Shown: piece after piece, positions 1 to 5,818 of the stretch
Numbering within the stretch: position 1 is the stretch's first letter
Layout of the letters: the number at the start of each line of letters is the position of its first letter
NCBI GenBank assembly: GCA_905236115.1
Contig: CAJOOL010000090.1
Span: 1 to 6,495 of the forward strand
Length of the DNA stretch: 6,495 bases
Source: an uncultured Endomicrobiia bacterium
GTDB taxonomy: Bacteria; Elusimicrobiota; Endomicrobiia; Endomicrobiales; Endomicrobiaceae
Reading direction: 5' to 3'
Notes under the pieces: model-generated
The model's database searches: none
What the model saw: only the letters and a program-made list of their open reading frames with translations
What the model was told of the DNA's origin: nothing
Program-made: the position numbers and the translations under genes

Positions 1-25
1 CCCGACAAAGACACTCGGGCATGAC
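1..25 (+). repeat. REP-like palindromic element, partial copy inside pilin leader
   Basis: This is the visible part of the element seen complete at 6257-6290. The hairpin arms CCCGA (1-5) and TCGGG (15-19) remain, followed by CATGAC. The rest of the left arm lies off the window. It is translated in the pilin frame as PTKTLGHD. Confidence 0.75.
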
Positions 26-72
26 AGACAGTGTGGTTTCACTCTTGTTGAGTTGGTTATTGTTATCGCCAT
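1..72 (+). repeat. Left arm of 72-bp perfect inverted repeat
   Basis: Bases 1-72 match the reverse complement of 6210-6281 without a mismatch. The first difference is at base 73 (c here, t in the other copy), after which identity falls quickly. The block codes for the prepilin leader and the first part of the pilin membrane helix. The left arm may extend beyond the window, so 72 bp is a minimum. Confidence 0.97.
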
Positions 73-478
73 CGTCATTATCCTGTCGGTAGTTTCTATC
101 CCTATTTACAGAGGCTATTTAGAAAAAGCAAAGTATTCCGAGGGTTACGCATTAATGGGAACAATACTTTCAGCTCAAAAATCTTACTATTCCGAATATG
201 GTAATTTTTACAAAAGAAACCAAGGAATAACACATTCGGATTTTACAAGCTACGATCCTGTTTTGGGTATTGATACCAGAGGCAACAAATATTTTTCTTT
301 ATTTGTTCCGAGTTGTAATTCCGGCGAAGGAAGTACAGATCCTAAAGTTTCATTTAATTCTTATGTAACAATACCCACAGATTTAAAAGTAAGAGGCAAA
401 AATTTCATAAGATTGATGTACAATATTACAAAAGGAGCTTACTCAAACGGTTATGCTGCCGACGAGTTTGTTTTCTAA
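2..478 (+). CDS. Type IV pilin-like protein, 5'-truncated by window edge
   Basis: This is a pseudopilin or pilin subunit with a class III (prepilin peptidase) signal. The reading frame is open from base 2. The visible part gives 12 leader residues ending QCG, then FTLVEL with Glu at +5, a hydrophobic helix (VIVIAIVIILSVVSIPIY), and a 146-residue mature protein. The helix would anchor the subunit in the inner membrane before assembly. The true start lies off the window: the paralogue at 5819-6352 has about 24 more leader residues. A TTG at 53 is inside the conserved FTLVELV segment, so it is not a credible start. The two pilins share the SEGYAL.GTILSAQK, SE.GNF, GID.RGNKYF and NITKG segments, but the central loop differs. 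This copy lacks the two C-terminal cysteines of its paralogue. A convergent terminator block follows. Whether it is a major pilin, minor pilin or type II secretion pseudopilin cannot be told from sequence. Confidence 0.88.
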   Translation, partial: PTKTLGHDRQCGFTLVELVIVIAIVIILSVVSIPIYRGYLEKAKYSEGYALMGTILSAQKSYYSEYGNFYKRNQGITHSDFTSYDPVLGIDTRGNKYFSLFVPSCNSGEGSTDPKVSFNSYVTIPTDLKVRGKNFIRLMYNITKGAYSNGYAADEFVF

Positions 479-514
479 TAAATCCTAAACCTTTCTACTA
501 AAAATTTTAAAAGA

Positions 515-554
515 ACAAATAAAAAACAAAAGGATTGTCACATAGCAACAATCC
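515..554 (-). terminator. Hairpin A: intrinsic terminator on the minus strand, downstream of the peptidase gene
   Basis: GGATTGT (532-538) pairs perfectly with ACAATCC (548-554) around a 9-nt loop. Read on the minus strand, the stem is followed by a T-rich stretch (ccttttgttttttatttg), as expected of an intrinsic terminator for the gene ending at 676. On the + strand no T-run follows, so for the pilin transcript it would only be a 3' hairpin. A close homologue with a compensating base-pair change lies at 5715-5737. Confidence 0.7.
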
Positions 555-560
555 GAAACA

Positions 561-605
561 AAAAGAGGCGGTTACCGTAAAAAGTTTCCGCTTCTTTTAT
601 TTTTC
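561..605. terminator. Hairpin B: bidirectional intrinsic terminator, end of left pilin
   Basis: AAAAGAGGCGG (561-571) pairs with CCGCTTCTTTT (588-598), 11 pairs with one G-T wobble and a 16-nt loop. On the + strand the stem runs into ttttattttt, giving a terminator for the pilin. On the minus strand it is followed by cctctttttgttt, so it can also act on transcripts of the peptidase gene, in tandem with hairpin A. Confidence 0.8.
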
Positions 606-624
606 AATGCCTTTTCAGCCGTTC

Positions 625-638
625 TCAGCTCCTCAGCT
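625..638 (-). repeat. Copy of an interspersed AGCTGA-type repeat
   Basis: The minus strand reads AGCTGAGGAGCTGA. The same 14-mer occurs on the + strand at 6387-6400, inside a longer AGCTGA-rich block upstream of the second pilin. It lies in the untranslated tail between the peptidase stop codon and terminator hairpin B. Its function is unknown. Confidence 0.6.
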
Positions 639-645
639 GTCGTTG

Positions 646-662
646 TTGTAAATTGTAAATTG
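646..662. repeat. Short AT-rich direct repeat (TTGTAAA unit)
   Basis: TTGTAAATTGTAAATTG is two and a half copies of TTGTAAA, just beyond the stop codon of the peptidase gene. Similar AAATTRTAAATT sequence is found at 2178-2206 in the next intergenic space. It may be an intergenic filler repeat, or simple sequence expected by chance in AT-rich DNA. Confidence 0.4.
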
Positions 663-675
663 CCGTTTTCTGTCG

Positions 676-2160
676 TTATTTTATTATATTTAATTTTGAA
701 ACTCTGTCTATCAGAGAGTTTCCCGCCACTTCTTCGCCGATGGTTAAGTCCGATACTATCACTCTGTTGATGTAATTTAAGGTTTTGTTGTTTCGGCTGT
801 CGTAAGATGTTAAACCCCATATTGCATGTATGATATAAGGCTTATTATTTTCCGTTCCTATATACAGCATAATATGCCCCGGAAAATACAAAAAACTTAT
901 TGCAGGCGAAGCATTTTTTAATATCAATTTATTTTTTTCTTTTTCCGTGCCCGATTTTTTTACATCAAAAACTTTACCGCAGCGAATTTTATTGGTGGAA
1001 GTTTCCGGAAGCATTATACCGAAACATTTAAAAATTTGTCCCAAATATCCGGAACAATCCTGTTCCCCGCCGGAACCGCCCCAGCCGTAAGGAGCATTGA
1101 GATGTTTAAAAGCCAAATTTAAAACGTTTCTTTGAGTATAAGCCAAATAACCGGCACTCACATCATTTTTTGATATGAAAGCTTTCTTGAAAATTAAATT
1201 TCCGTTTTTGCCTCTTGTCGGAATTTTTATTGCATAAGATTTTTTTATCTTTTCTTCATAATAAGGAAATGTCGTTCCCATTCTGACATAATCCACAAAT
1301 TTTGTTCTTTGAGCGTCCGCAAAAATATCCGCCTTGGAATTTGTAACCACAACAATGTTTTGTTTGTTAACCCAGTCTATAAGAGTTGCTTTATTTGTAA
1401 AAGAAATATTTTTTGTTTCCACCCAGCCTTCTTCGGTCGGTGCCATAACGTAGCTCCACGCCTTGTCTTTTGTCCTGCATAAAACGGCAACGGGCGTTCC
1501 CATATCCAGACTTTCTTCCTGAAATCTGTCAATGTCTTTGGATGATGTTCCCGACAGAACTTTTTCATAAGACGGGAAAATTCTTACGTCGCAGTATTCG
1601 GTTGCAAGAGCATATTTTACCTGTATTATTTCTTTTGCTCCGGTGTCTATGGCATCATATAAATTTGTCCAAAAATCCGGCGTAATCAATTCCGCTTTTT
1701 CGTTAAAATATTTTTTATTTTTATACCATGACAGACGGCTTTTAAAAATTTTTATTAATGAACTTCTTGATACGGTCTGAGGATATTTTTCAACTCTTAT
1801 CATACCGCTGTTTTTTTGTTTAAAAAATTTTTCATTGAGTTTGTTTATCTGCCGGGAATCCAAAATAATTTTATCCGGATTTTTTAATTTGGATATCCAA
1901 TAACCTGCCGTTTTCATATAACGCGGATTTTTAAGTTCAAAGGCTATTTTATCTGCCTGTCCGTTGTAATTTATTTTTGACGGATTTAAAATGAAAACAT
2001 CTTTTGTTAATATTGATACCGCATTGTAATCTATTCCCGTATTCGTTATCTGCCGGTATTGAACCTCCGTAAAAGAATTAAAGTCTCTTAATTCCGTAAA
2101 TATAAAAAGCACTGTCGAAATTAAAACTAAAATAATAAAGAATTTTTTACCGGTAATCAT
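676..2160 (-). CDS. SH3-domain NlpC/P60 cell-wall peptidase (C40 family)
   Basis: This is a probable murein hydrolase cleaving gamma-D-glutamyl-diamino acid bonds in peptidoglycan stem peptides or recycled muropeptides. Residues 5-22 form an N-terminal signal or membrane anchor (FFIILVLISTVLFIF), with no lipobox. Residues of about 30-150 resemble the N-terminal helper domain found in multi-domain NlpC/P60 proteins. About 175-335 looks like two bacterial SH3-type modules (VAVLCRTKDKAWSYVMAP, EEGWVETKNI). The catalytic domain is C-terminal: YGWGGSGGEQDCSGY with nucleophile Cys369, FPGHIMLYIG with His429, and IHAIWG with His445 as the third polar residue. The full catalytic set is intact, and the roughly 500-residue length suits the SH3-NlpC family. 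The gene lies 40 nt after the ogg2-type gene on the same strand, so co-transcription is likely. The start is the ATG just downstream of an in-frame TGA. Its ribosome site is poor (GAGG, 13 nt away), so translation may be weak or coupled. Confidence 0.88.
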   Translation of the reverse strand: MITGKKFFIILVLISTVLFIFTELRDFNSFTEVQYRQITNTGIDYNAVSILTKDVFILNPSKINYNGQADKIAFELKNPRYMKTAGYWISKLKNPDKIILDSRQINKLNEKFFKQKNSGMIRVEKYPQTVSRSSLIKIFKSRLSWYKNKKYFNEKAELITPDFWTNLYDAIDTGAKEIIQVKYALATEYCDVRIFPSYEKVLSGTSSKDIDRFQEESLDMGTPVAVLCRTKDKAWSYVMAPTEEGWVETKNISFTNKATLIDWVNKQNIVVVTNSKADIFADAQRTKFVDYVRMGTTFPYYEEKIKKSYAIKIPTRGKNGNLIFKKAFISKNDVSAGYLAYTQRNVLNLAFKHLNAPYGWGGSGGEQDCSGYLGQIFKCFGIMLPETSTNKIRCGKVFDVKKSGTEKEKNKLILKNASPAISFLYFPGHIMLYIGTENNKPYIIHAIWGLTSYDSRNNKTLNYINRVIVSDLTIGEEVAGNSLIDRVSKLNIIK

Positions 2161-2177
2161 AAATTGAATTTTGCCTC

Positions 2178-2206
2178 AATTATAAATTGTAAATTATAAA
2201 TTATTT
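2178..2206. repeat. AT-rich tandem AAATTRTAAATT repeat in the intra-operon gap
   Basis: ATAAATTGTAAATTATAAATT fragments fill most of the 40-nt gap between the glycosylase stop codon and the peptidase start. The motif recurs at 646-662 and loosely near 2942-2955. There is no sign of a terminator, so the two genes probably share a transcript. Confidence 0.4.
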
Positions 2207-2896
2207 AAATATTCCTCCGGTCTGCATTGCCCAAAGCAGAAGATCCATGTGTGCCATAGGAATTTTTATATCATTACAAAATTTTATCATTTTTTCTTCT
2301 GTTTCCAAATATTTTTTCGGCGTTAACGTCTGCGGAATTTCTTCTATGGCATTATAAAATTTTAAATTTCTCAATATATGTCTGTCAAGTATTGCCAAGT
2401 CAACGCCAAGCCCTGTATTTCTTAAAAAGTGTCCTGCTTCTTTAAAGCCGATACCTTTAATATTTTTTATTATCCACATTCTTAAATCCTGCGGAGTTTT
2501 GAAAGATTTTAAAAAATCCTTTATTTTTATTTTCCCGTTAGACAGAAATTTTTCTCTTGCCTGAACAAGAAAATTTGCCTTGTTGTTTGCAAATCTTACC
2601 CCGGTCATATTTTCGGCAATTTTATCTGCTGTTCCTTTTATGAGGAGATTTTTTTCGTCCAAAATATTTACCGCTTTCCAGCATAAAACCGCCTTTGACT
2701 GCGGGGTAAACAAACAGAAAGCAAGCTCGGCAAAAATTTCTTCTTCCGTTCCGTTTTTAAAAACATCATAATAATGCCGAACTCTTTTTTCTATCGCCTG
2801 TTTGGCGGTTTTTTCCCATACATTGAATAATTCCTGTCTGTTTTGAGGTTTTTGTTTTATATTGGGAATTTCCGTGAAATTTATTTTGATAACCAT
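2201..2896 (-). CDS. ogg: N-glycosylase/DNA lyase, Ogg2-type (8-oxoguanine repair)
   Basis: This is a base-excision repair enzyme that removes 8-oxoguanine and nicks the abasic site by beta-elimination. The 231-residue protein has the helix-hairpin-helix/GPD fold signature of the archaeal-thermophile Ogg2 group. The hairpin IKGIGFKEAGHFLRNTG carries the predicted Schiff-base Lys152. LAILDRHILRNL carries the catalytic Asp171, 19 residues later, close to the spacing remembered for the Methanocaldococcus enzyme. The protein ends WAMQTGGIFK with a C-terminal lysine, a feature this group uses to recognise the oxidised base. FxxLAFCLFTPQSKA near residue 60 is another family block. It lacks the four-cysteine iron-sulfur motif of endonuclease III, which argues against Nth. 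A well-formed promoter lies upstream (2942-2970), and the ribosome site (cAGGGA) is modest. It is likely the first gene of an operon with the NlpC/P60 gene. Confidence 0.9.
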   Translation of the reverse strand: MVIKINFTEIPNIKQKPQNRQELFNVWEKTAKQAIEKRVRHYYDVFKNGTEEEIFAELAFCLFTPQSKAVLCWKAVNILDEKNLLIKGTADKIAENMTGVRFANNKANFLVQAREKFLSNGKIKIKDFLKSFKTPQDLRMWIIKNIKGIGFKEAGHFLRNTGLGVDLAILDRHILRNLKFYNAIEEIPQTLTPKKYLETEEKMIKFCNDIKIPMAHMDLLLWAMQTGGIFK

Positions 2897-2941
2897 TTAT
2901 TTATTTTTCCCTGCCGGATAATATTTTTTATTATATTATAC

Positions 2942-2970
2942 ATTATAAATTGAAAAATTTAAATAAGCAA
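2942..2970 (-). promoter_or_regulatory. Sigma70-type promoter for the ogg/NlpC operon
   Basis: On the minus strand, TTGCTT (2970-2965) and TATAAT (2947-2942) are separated by 17 nt. Transcription would start near 2935, leaving a leader of about 38 nt before the ATG at 2896. Its -35 element lies back-to-back with that of the divergent promoter. The region is so AT-rich that other -10 choices exist (another TATAAT at 2940-2935). Confidence 0.55.
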
Positions 2971-2971
2971 T

Positions 2972-3001
2972 TTGAAAATTTTTAACATTAAATGGTATAA
3001 T
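2972..3001 (+). promoter_or_regulatory. Sigma70-type promoter for the acetolactate decarboxylase gene
   Basis: TTGAAA (2972-2977) and a perfect TATAAT (2996-3001) are separated by 18 nt. The predicted start near 3008 leaves only about 14 nt before the ATG, so the AAGGAG at 3011-3016 would sit almost at the transcript's 5' end. The -35 element is one base from that of the divergent ogg promoter. Confidence 0.65.
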
Positions 3002-3021
3002 TCATAAAAAAAGGAGAATAT

Positions 3022-3852
3022 ATGAAATTAAAAAATTTAATTTTTATCTTTGCATTGTTCATTACTTTATCCGGATGCAGTTTATCGCATTCTGCCAAAA
3101 ATCAAGTTCTTCAGACACAACAAAACGACACAAACACATTGTTTCAGGTATCAACACTACAGGCACTTATGCAAGGATATTATTATCCTGTCTCAACCGT
3201 CGGGGAACTTAAAGCAAACGGGGATATCGGCATAGGGTGTTTTGAAAAAGTAAACGGTGAACTTATTATGCTTGACGGCGTGGTATATCAGGCAGTTTAT
3301 GATAGTTCCGTATTAACACCGGAAAAAGATTATACCGTTCCGTATGCAACGGTAGCTTTTTTTCATAACGATATAAGCAAAGAATTCAAAAATATAAGTT
3401 CAATAAAAAATCTTCAGGAAAAACTTAATGAGATTGTTAATAAAACAGGAAAAAATATGTTCTATTTTGTAAGAATAGACGGAACGTTTGACACCGTTAC
3501 TTACAGAAGCGAATATGCACAGAAAGAACCTTATAAACCGCTTGCAAAAGCAATGGAAACCGACCAGACTTTCTTTGATAAGAAAAACGAAACAGGAACA
3601 ATCGTCGGCTTATTCTGCCCGAGTTTTATGGATAAACTTAACACCCCCGGATGGCACCTGCATTATATAACTTCCGACAGAAAAAACGGAGGGCATTTGC
3701 TTGAACTTTCTTCAAAAAAATTATCCGTTCAATTAAGTAAGAAAACAAATTTTACAATGAAACTTACCGAAGAAAAAAAGTTCCAAAATCTTCCGCTTTC
3801 CCAAGACTTAAGTAAAGATATAGGCAAGGTAGAAACCGGCACAGGAAAATAA
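3022..3852 (+). CDS. budA: Alpha-acetolactate decarboxylase, predicted lipoprotein
   Basis: The enzyme converts acetolactate to acetoin and CO2, a route that disposes of pyruvate with little acid. The metal site is visible: PGWHLHYITSDRKNGGH gives His212, His214 and His225 as zinc ligands. Upstream family blocks are STLQALMQGYYYPVSTVGEL (residues 44-63), GDIGIGCFEKVNGELIMLDG (67-86), PYATVAFF (107-114) and FYFVRIDGTFDTV (147-159). Arg162 and Glu271 fall about where the family's catalytic Arg and late Glu are expected. The N-terminus is a lipoprotein signal (FIFALFITLSGC, lipobox Cys19 followed by Ser), so the enzyme is predicted to sit outside the cytoplasm on a membrane. Some Gram-positive homologues are also secreted. 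The start is fixed by AAGGAG 5 nt upstream. The gene converges on bioB with a 16-nt gap and no obvious terminator. No acetolactate synthase is nearby. Confidence 0.93.
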   Translation: MKLKNLIFIFALFITLSGCSLSHSAKNQVLQTQQNDTNTLFQVSTLQALMQGYYYPVSTVGELKANGDIGIGCFEKVNGELIMLDGVVYQAVYDSSVLTPEKDYTVPYATVAFFHNDISKEFKNISSIKNLQEKLNEIVNKTGKNMFYFVRIDGTFDTVTYRSEYAQKEPYKPLAKAMETDQTFFDKKNETGTIVGLFCPSFMDKLNTPGWHLHYITSDRKNGGHLLELSSKKLSVQLSKKTNFTMKLTEEKKFQNLPLSQDLSKDIGKVETGTGK

Positions 3853-3868
3853 TAAATATTTTTTTTAC

Positions 3869-4825
3869 TTATAAAGAAGCGTAACCTAAGGTTTCAAGTA
3901 TTTTTAAATCTTCGGTAATAAGGTTTCCCTTTGTGGTAAGCATATTGCCTGTAATTACCGCATTTGCTCCGCAGGAAAACATGGAGACGCCTTTATCTTT
4001 AAACAATATTCTTCCGCCTGCAAGACGGATAAAAACATCAGGCAAAATAAATCTTGCCAAAGCTGCGGTTTTGTTTATTTCTTCCTGCGGTAAAATTTTA
4101 TTGTTTTCAAACGGTGTTCCTTTTACCGGGTTTAAAATATTTATCGGAACAGATTTTACTTTAAGTTCGGCCAAATCAAAAAACATATCAATTCTGTCGT
4201 AAAAATTTTCGCCGAGACCGAATATTCCCCCGCTGCAAATTTCAAGGCCTGCTTTTTGAGCGGTTTTTATGGTATTTATTTTATCGTCATAAGTATGCGT
4301 GGTGCAGATGTTCGGGAAAAAACTCCTTGAAGTTTCCAAATTACAGTGATACCTTGTAACGCCCGACTGCTTTAATTTCAAAAATTGTTCGTAAGACAAC
4401 AGCCCCATGGAAGCACATAATTTAATTTTGCAATTGCTTTTTATTTTCTTATAAGTTGTGCATATATTGTCAATTTCTTCACCGTTTAATGCTCTGCCGG
4501 AAGTAACGACGGCAAACCTTTTAACTTTTTTACCGGCATTATATTCGGCTTCTTTAAGGATACTTTCGGTATCCTGCAAAGGATATTCTTTTATATTTGT
4601 TTTATAATGTGCGGACTGGGCACAGAACTTGCAATTTTCGCTGCATTTACCGCTTTTCCCGTTGATTATGGAACAAATATCAAAATTTTTACCGCAGAAC
4701 TTTTCTTTTATTTTTTCGGCATAAAAAGAAAGTTCTTTTAAATCTTCATTTACAAGCAGTAAAGCTTCCTGTTTGGTTATGCGGTAATTTTCATTTAAAA
4801 TTTTGTCCGTAAGATGTTTTAACAT
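3869..4825 (-). CDS. bioB: Biotin synthase (radical SAM), anaerobe-type cysteine pattern
   Basis: This is the last step of biotin synthesis: sulfur insertion into dethiobiotin. CSENCKFC (Cys61, Cys65, Cys68) is the radical-SAM 4Fe-4S motif. Other BioB blocks are CASMGLLSYEQ (Cys137), YHCNLETS, THTYDD, ICSGGIFGLGE (Cys197), SVPINILNPVKGTP and FIRLAGGR (Arg267). The length of 318 residues is normal. In the auxiliary-cluster set, the residue matching E. coli Cys97 is Ala105 (RFAVVTSGR). Extra cysteines appear at 44, 51 (DICSIINGKSGKC) and 285 (MFSCGANA). This pattern resembles the BioB group of obligate anaerobes reported to hold an auxiliary 4Fe-4S cluster. The start has a strong CTCCTT complement (AAGGAG, 7 nt away). 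A BirA operator overlaps its promoter, so repression by biotin is expected. No other bio genes lie in the window. Confidence 0.95.
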   Translation of the reverse strand: MLKHLTDKILNENYRITKQEALLLVNEDLKELSFYAEKIKEKFCGKNFDICSIINGKSGKCSENCKFCAQSAHYKTNIKEYPLQDTESILKEAEYNAGKKVKRFAVVTSGRALNGEEIDNICTTYKKIKSNCKIKLCASMGLLSYEQFLKLKQSGVTRYHCNLETSRSFFPNICTTHTYDDKINTIKTAQKAGLEICSGGIFGLGENFYDRIDMFFDLAELKVKSVPINILNPVKGTPFENNKILPQEEINKTAALARFILPDVFIRLAGGRILFKDKGVSMFSCGANAVITGNMLTTKGNLITEDLKILETLGYASL

Positions 4826-4893
4826 ATTTTTTCTCCTTAGGTGAAAAATTTTGTAAAATTTTCTGTTATTACATAAGTGTATTTCAAAATGAT

Positions 4894-4922
4894 ATTTTAA
4901 ATTATAAAAAACATATTGTCAA
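4894..4922 (-). promoter_or_regulatory. bioB promoter overlapped by the BirA operator
   Basis: On the minus strand, a consensus TTGACA (4922-4917) and TAAAAT (4899-4894) are separated by 17 nt. The -35 hexamer lies inside the operator half-site TTGTCAACT (4916-4924), so BirA binding should exclude RNA polymerase. The predicted leader is about 62 nt and contains a weak AT-rich palindrome (AAAATTTTGTAAAATTTT near 4845-4865). Confidence 0.7.
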
Positions 4923-4949
4923 CTTTATACAAACAATAAAGGTTGACAA
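4916..4949. promoter_or_regulatory. BirA biotin operator (bioO)
   Basis: TTGTCAACT (4916-4924) and GGTTGACAA (4941-4949) form inverted 9-bp half-sites with a 16-nt spacer. This matches the known BirA operator architecture TTGTAAACC-N16-GGTTTACAA in half-site sequence and spacing, with one base breaking perfect symmetry. It sits upstream of bioB and covers its -35 element, so the match is functional as well as textual. Each half-site contains TTGACA pointing outward. Confidence 0.88.
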
Positions 4950-4971
4950 TTTGTTTTCAATAATACATAAA
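4943..4971 (+). promoter_or_regulatory. Possible promoter of the Spy-like gene inside the BirA operator region
   Basis: TTGACA (4943-4948) followed after 17 nt by CATAAA (4966-4971) would start transcription near 4978, with a leader of about 64 nt before the ATG at 5042. The -10 is poor (4 of 6), so this is tentative. If real, the same operator would control both divergent genes. Confidence 0.35.
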
Positions 4972-5041
4972 AAGTGTAACTTTTAAAAAAATATTCAGTC
5001 TAATATTCGTATATTTTAAAAAAATTTTCAAGGAGAAAACA

Positions 5042-5629
5042 ATGAAAAAGCTGTTGTCGTGTTTGATGTCTTTAGTATTTGCGGCAGGCGTTGCATTTGC
5101 CGGAACGTCCAATCAGAATGCAGGTAATAACGGGATGTCTCATCCGTTTAAAATGGAAAAGAAAAATAAAAAAAGTTTTGATACGATTGCAAAAGAACTT
5201 AACTTAACGGATGAACAGAAAAAGAAAATAGAAGATTTGGGAAAAACAAACAAAGAAAAAATAAAGGAAATCAGAAAACAAATAAAAGAAAAAAATAAAG
5301 CCATAAATGACGAGCTGTTGAAAGAAAATTATAATGTCAATACGGTAAACGGCTTGGCGGCGGAAATACAGCAGCTTCAAGGCAGTATAGAAAAAATTCG
5401 TATTGACGGAAAAGTGCAGATAAGAAGCATACTTACTTACGACCAATTTAAGCAGATGGAAACAAAAAAGAAAGAAAAAATAGGAAATAAAAACGGAAAA
5501 AACAACGTTAATATTTCTTCTTCAACGGCAAAAACTGCAGGAATTAAAGCCGCGAAAAACTTTCAAAACAATGCGGCACAAAAATCCGGAAACAAAAACG
5601 TAAAGAATTTTTCAAAAATAAAAAAATAG
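5042..5629 (+). CDS. Spy/CpxP-like periplasmic protein with two LTxxQ motifs
   Basis: This is a predicted exported chaperone-like protein of the LTxxQ family, whose E. coli members Spy and CpxP act in envelope stress. Residues 1-20 are a signal peptide (KKLLSCLMSLVFAAGVAFA, cleavage after Ala20). LTDEQ (55-59) and LTYDQ (131-135) are the two family motifs, joined by a long charged helical segment rich in Lys and Glu (57-125), as expected of the curved helical dimer. The last 55 residues are a very basic, Asn/Lys/Ala-rich, low-complexity tail not typical of the short Spy proteins. It could bind nucleic acid, peptidoglycan or anionic surfaces; this is inference. AAGGAG lies 6 nt before the ATG. 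A strong terminator follows at 5671. It is transcribed divergently from bioB across the BirA operator. Confidence 0.8.
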   Translation: MKKLLSCLMSLVFAAGVAFAGTSNQNAGNNGMSHPFKMEKKNKKSFDTIAKELNLTDEQKKKIEDLGKTNKEKIKEIRKQIKEKNKAINDELLKENYNVNTVNGLAAEIQQLQGSIEKIRIDGKVQIRSILTYDQFKQMETKKKEKIGNKNGKNNVNISSSTAKTAGIKAAKNFQNNAAQKSGNKNVKNFSKIKK

Positions 5630-5670
5630 TTAAAACAGTTATCATTTAGAATTTTGGAATAGAAAATTTT

Positions 5671-5714
5671 GAAGCGGACGGGAAAAATAAATTTTCCGTC
5701 CGCCTCGTTTTTTA
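5671..5714 (+). terminator. Hairpin B': strong intrinsic terminator of the Spy-like gene
   Basis: GAAGCGGACGGGAAA (5671-5685) pairs with TTTTCCGTCCGCCTC (5692-5706) with one A-C mismatch, one G-T wobble and a 6-nt loop, followed by GTTTTTT. On the minus strand the same stem lies downstream of the second pilin but with a weaker T-tract. It occupies the same place relative to its pilin as hairpin B on the left. Confidence 0.9.
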
Positions 5715-5760
5715 GGATTATCGCTATGTTATAATCCTTTTGTTTTGTTTATTTTTTGCA
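5715..5760 (+). terminator. Hairpin A': second terminator, homologue of hairpin A
   Basis: GGATTAT (5715-5721) pairs with ATAATCC (5731-5737) around a 9-nt loop and is followed by ttttgttttgtttatttttt. The loop, tail and neighbouring gaggcgg sequence match hairpin A at 532-554 in inverted orientation. A G-C pair there is an A-T pair here, so the stem is conserved by compensating change. It backs up hairpin B' for + strand transcripts. Confidence 0.75.
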
Positions 5761-5818
5761 GTAAATTTTTAGGTAAAAATATGACAATCTTTTGATATTT
5801 TGTTTTGTCGCAATAAAA

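Noticed and set aside
53..478. Left pilin starting at the TTG at 53
   Set aside because: The TTG is the Leu codon of the conserved FTLVEL segment. The frame is open to the window edge and encodes the same leader as the complete paralogue, so the gene is simply truncated by the window.
572..820. 82-codon minus-strand frame overlapping the peptidase 3' end
   Set aside because: It overlaps the well-supported peptidase gene in another frame, runs through a terminator hairpin and shows no family motifs or ribosome site.
2201..2896. Endonuclease III (Nth)
   Set aside because: The C-terminal four-cysteine iron-sulfur motif is absent, and the FKEAGHFLRN and LDRHILRNL blocks with a C-terminal Lys fit Ogg2 better.
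3853..3868. Terminator between the converging decarboxylase and bioB genes
   Set aside because: The gap is 16 nt of AT-rich sequence with no stem. The small AACC-TAA-GGTT palindrome near 3883-3895 has only a 4-bp stem and no T-tract.
4826..4890. Riboswitch in the bioB leader
   Set aside because: The leader is only about 62 nt, with weak AT-only pairing, and the BirA operator already explains biotin control.
5204..5446. Phe/Tyr-rich minus-strand frame within the Spy-like gene
   Set aside because: It is the antisense shadow of Lys/Glu-rich helix codons and has no start context.
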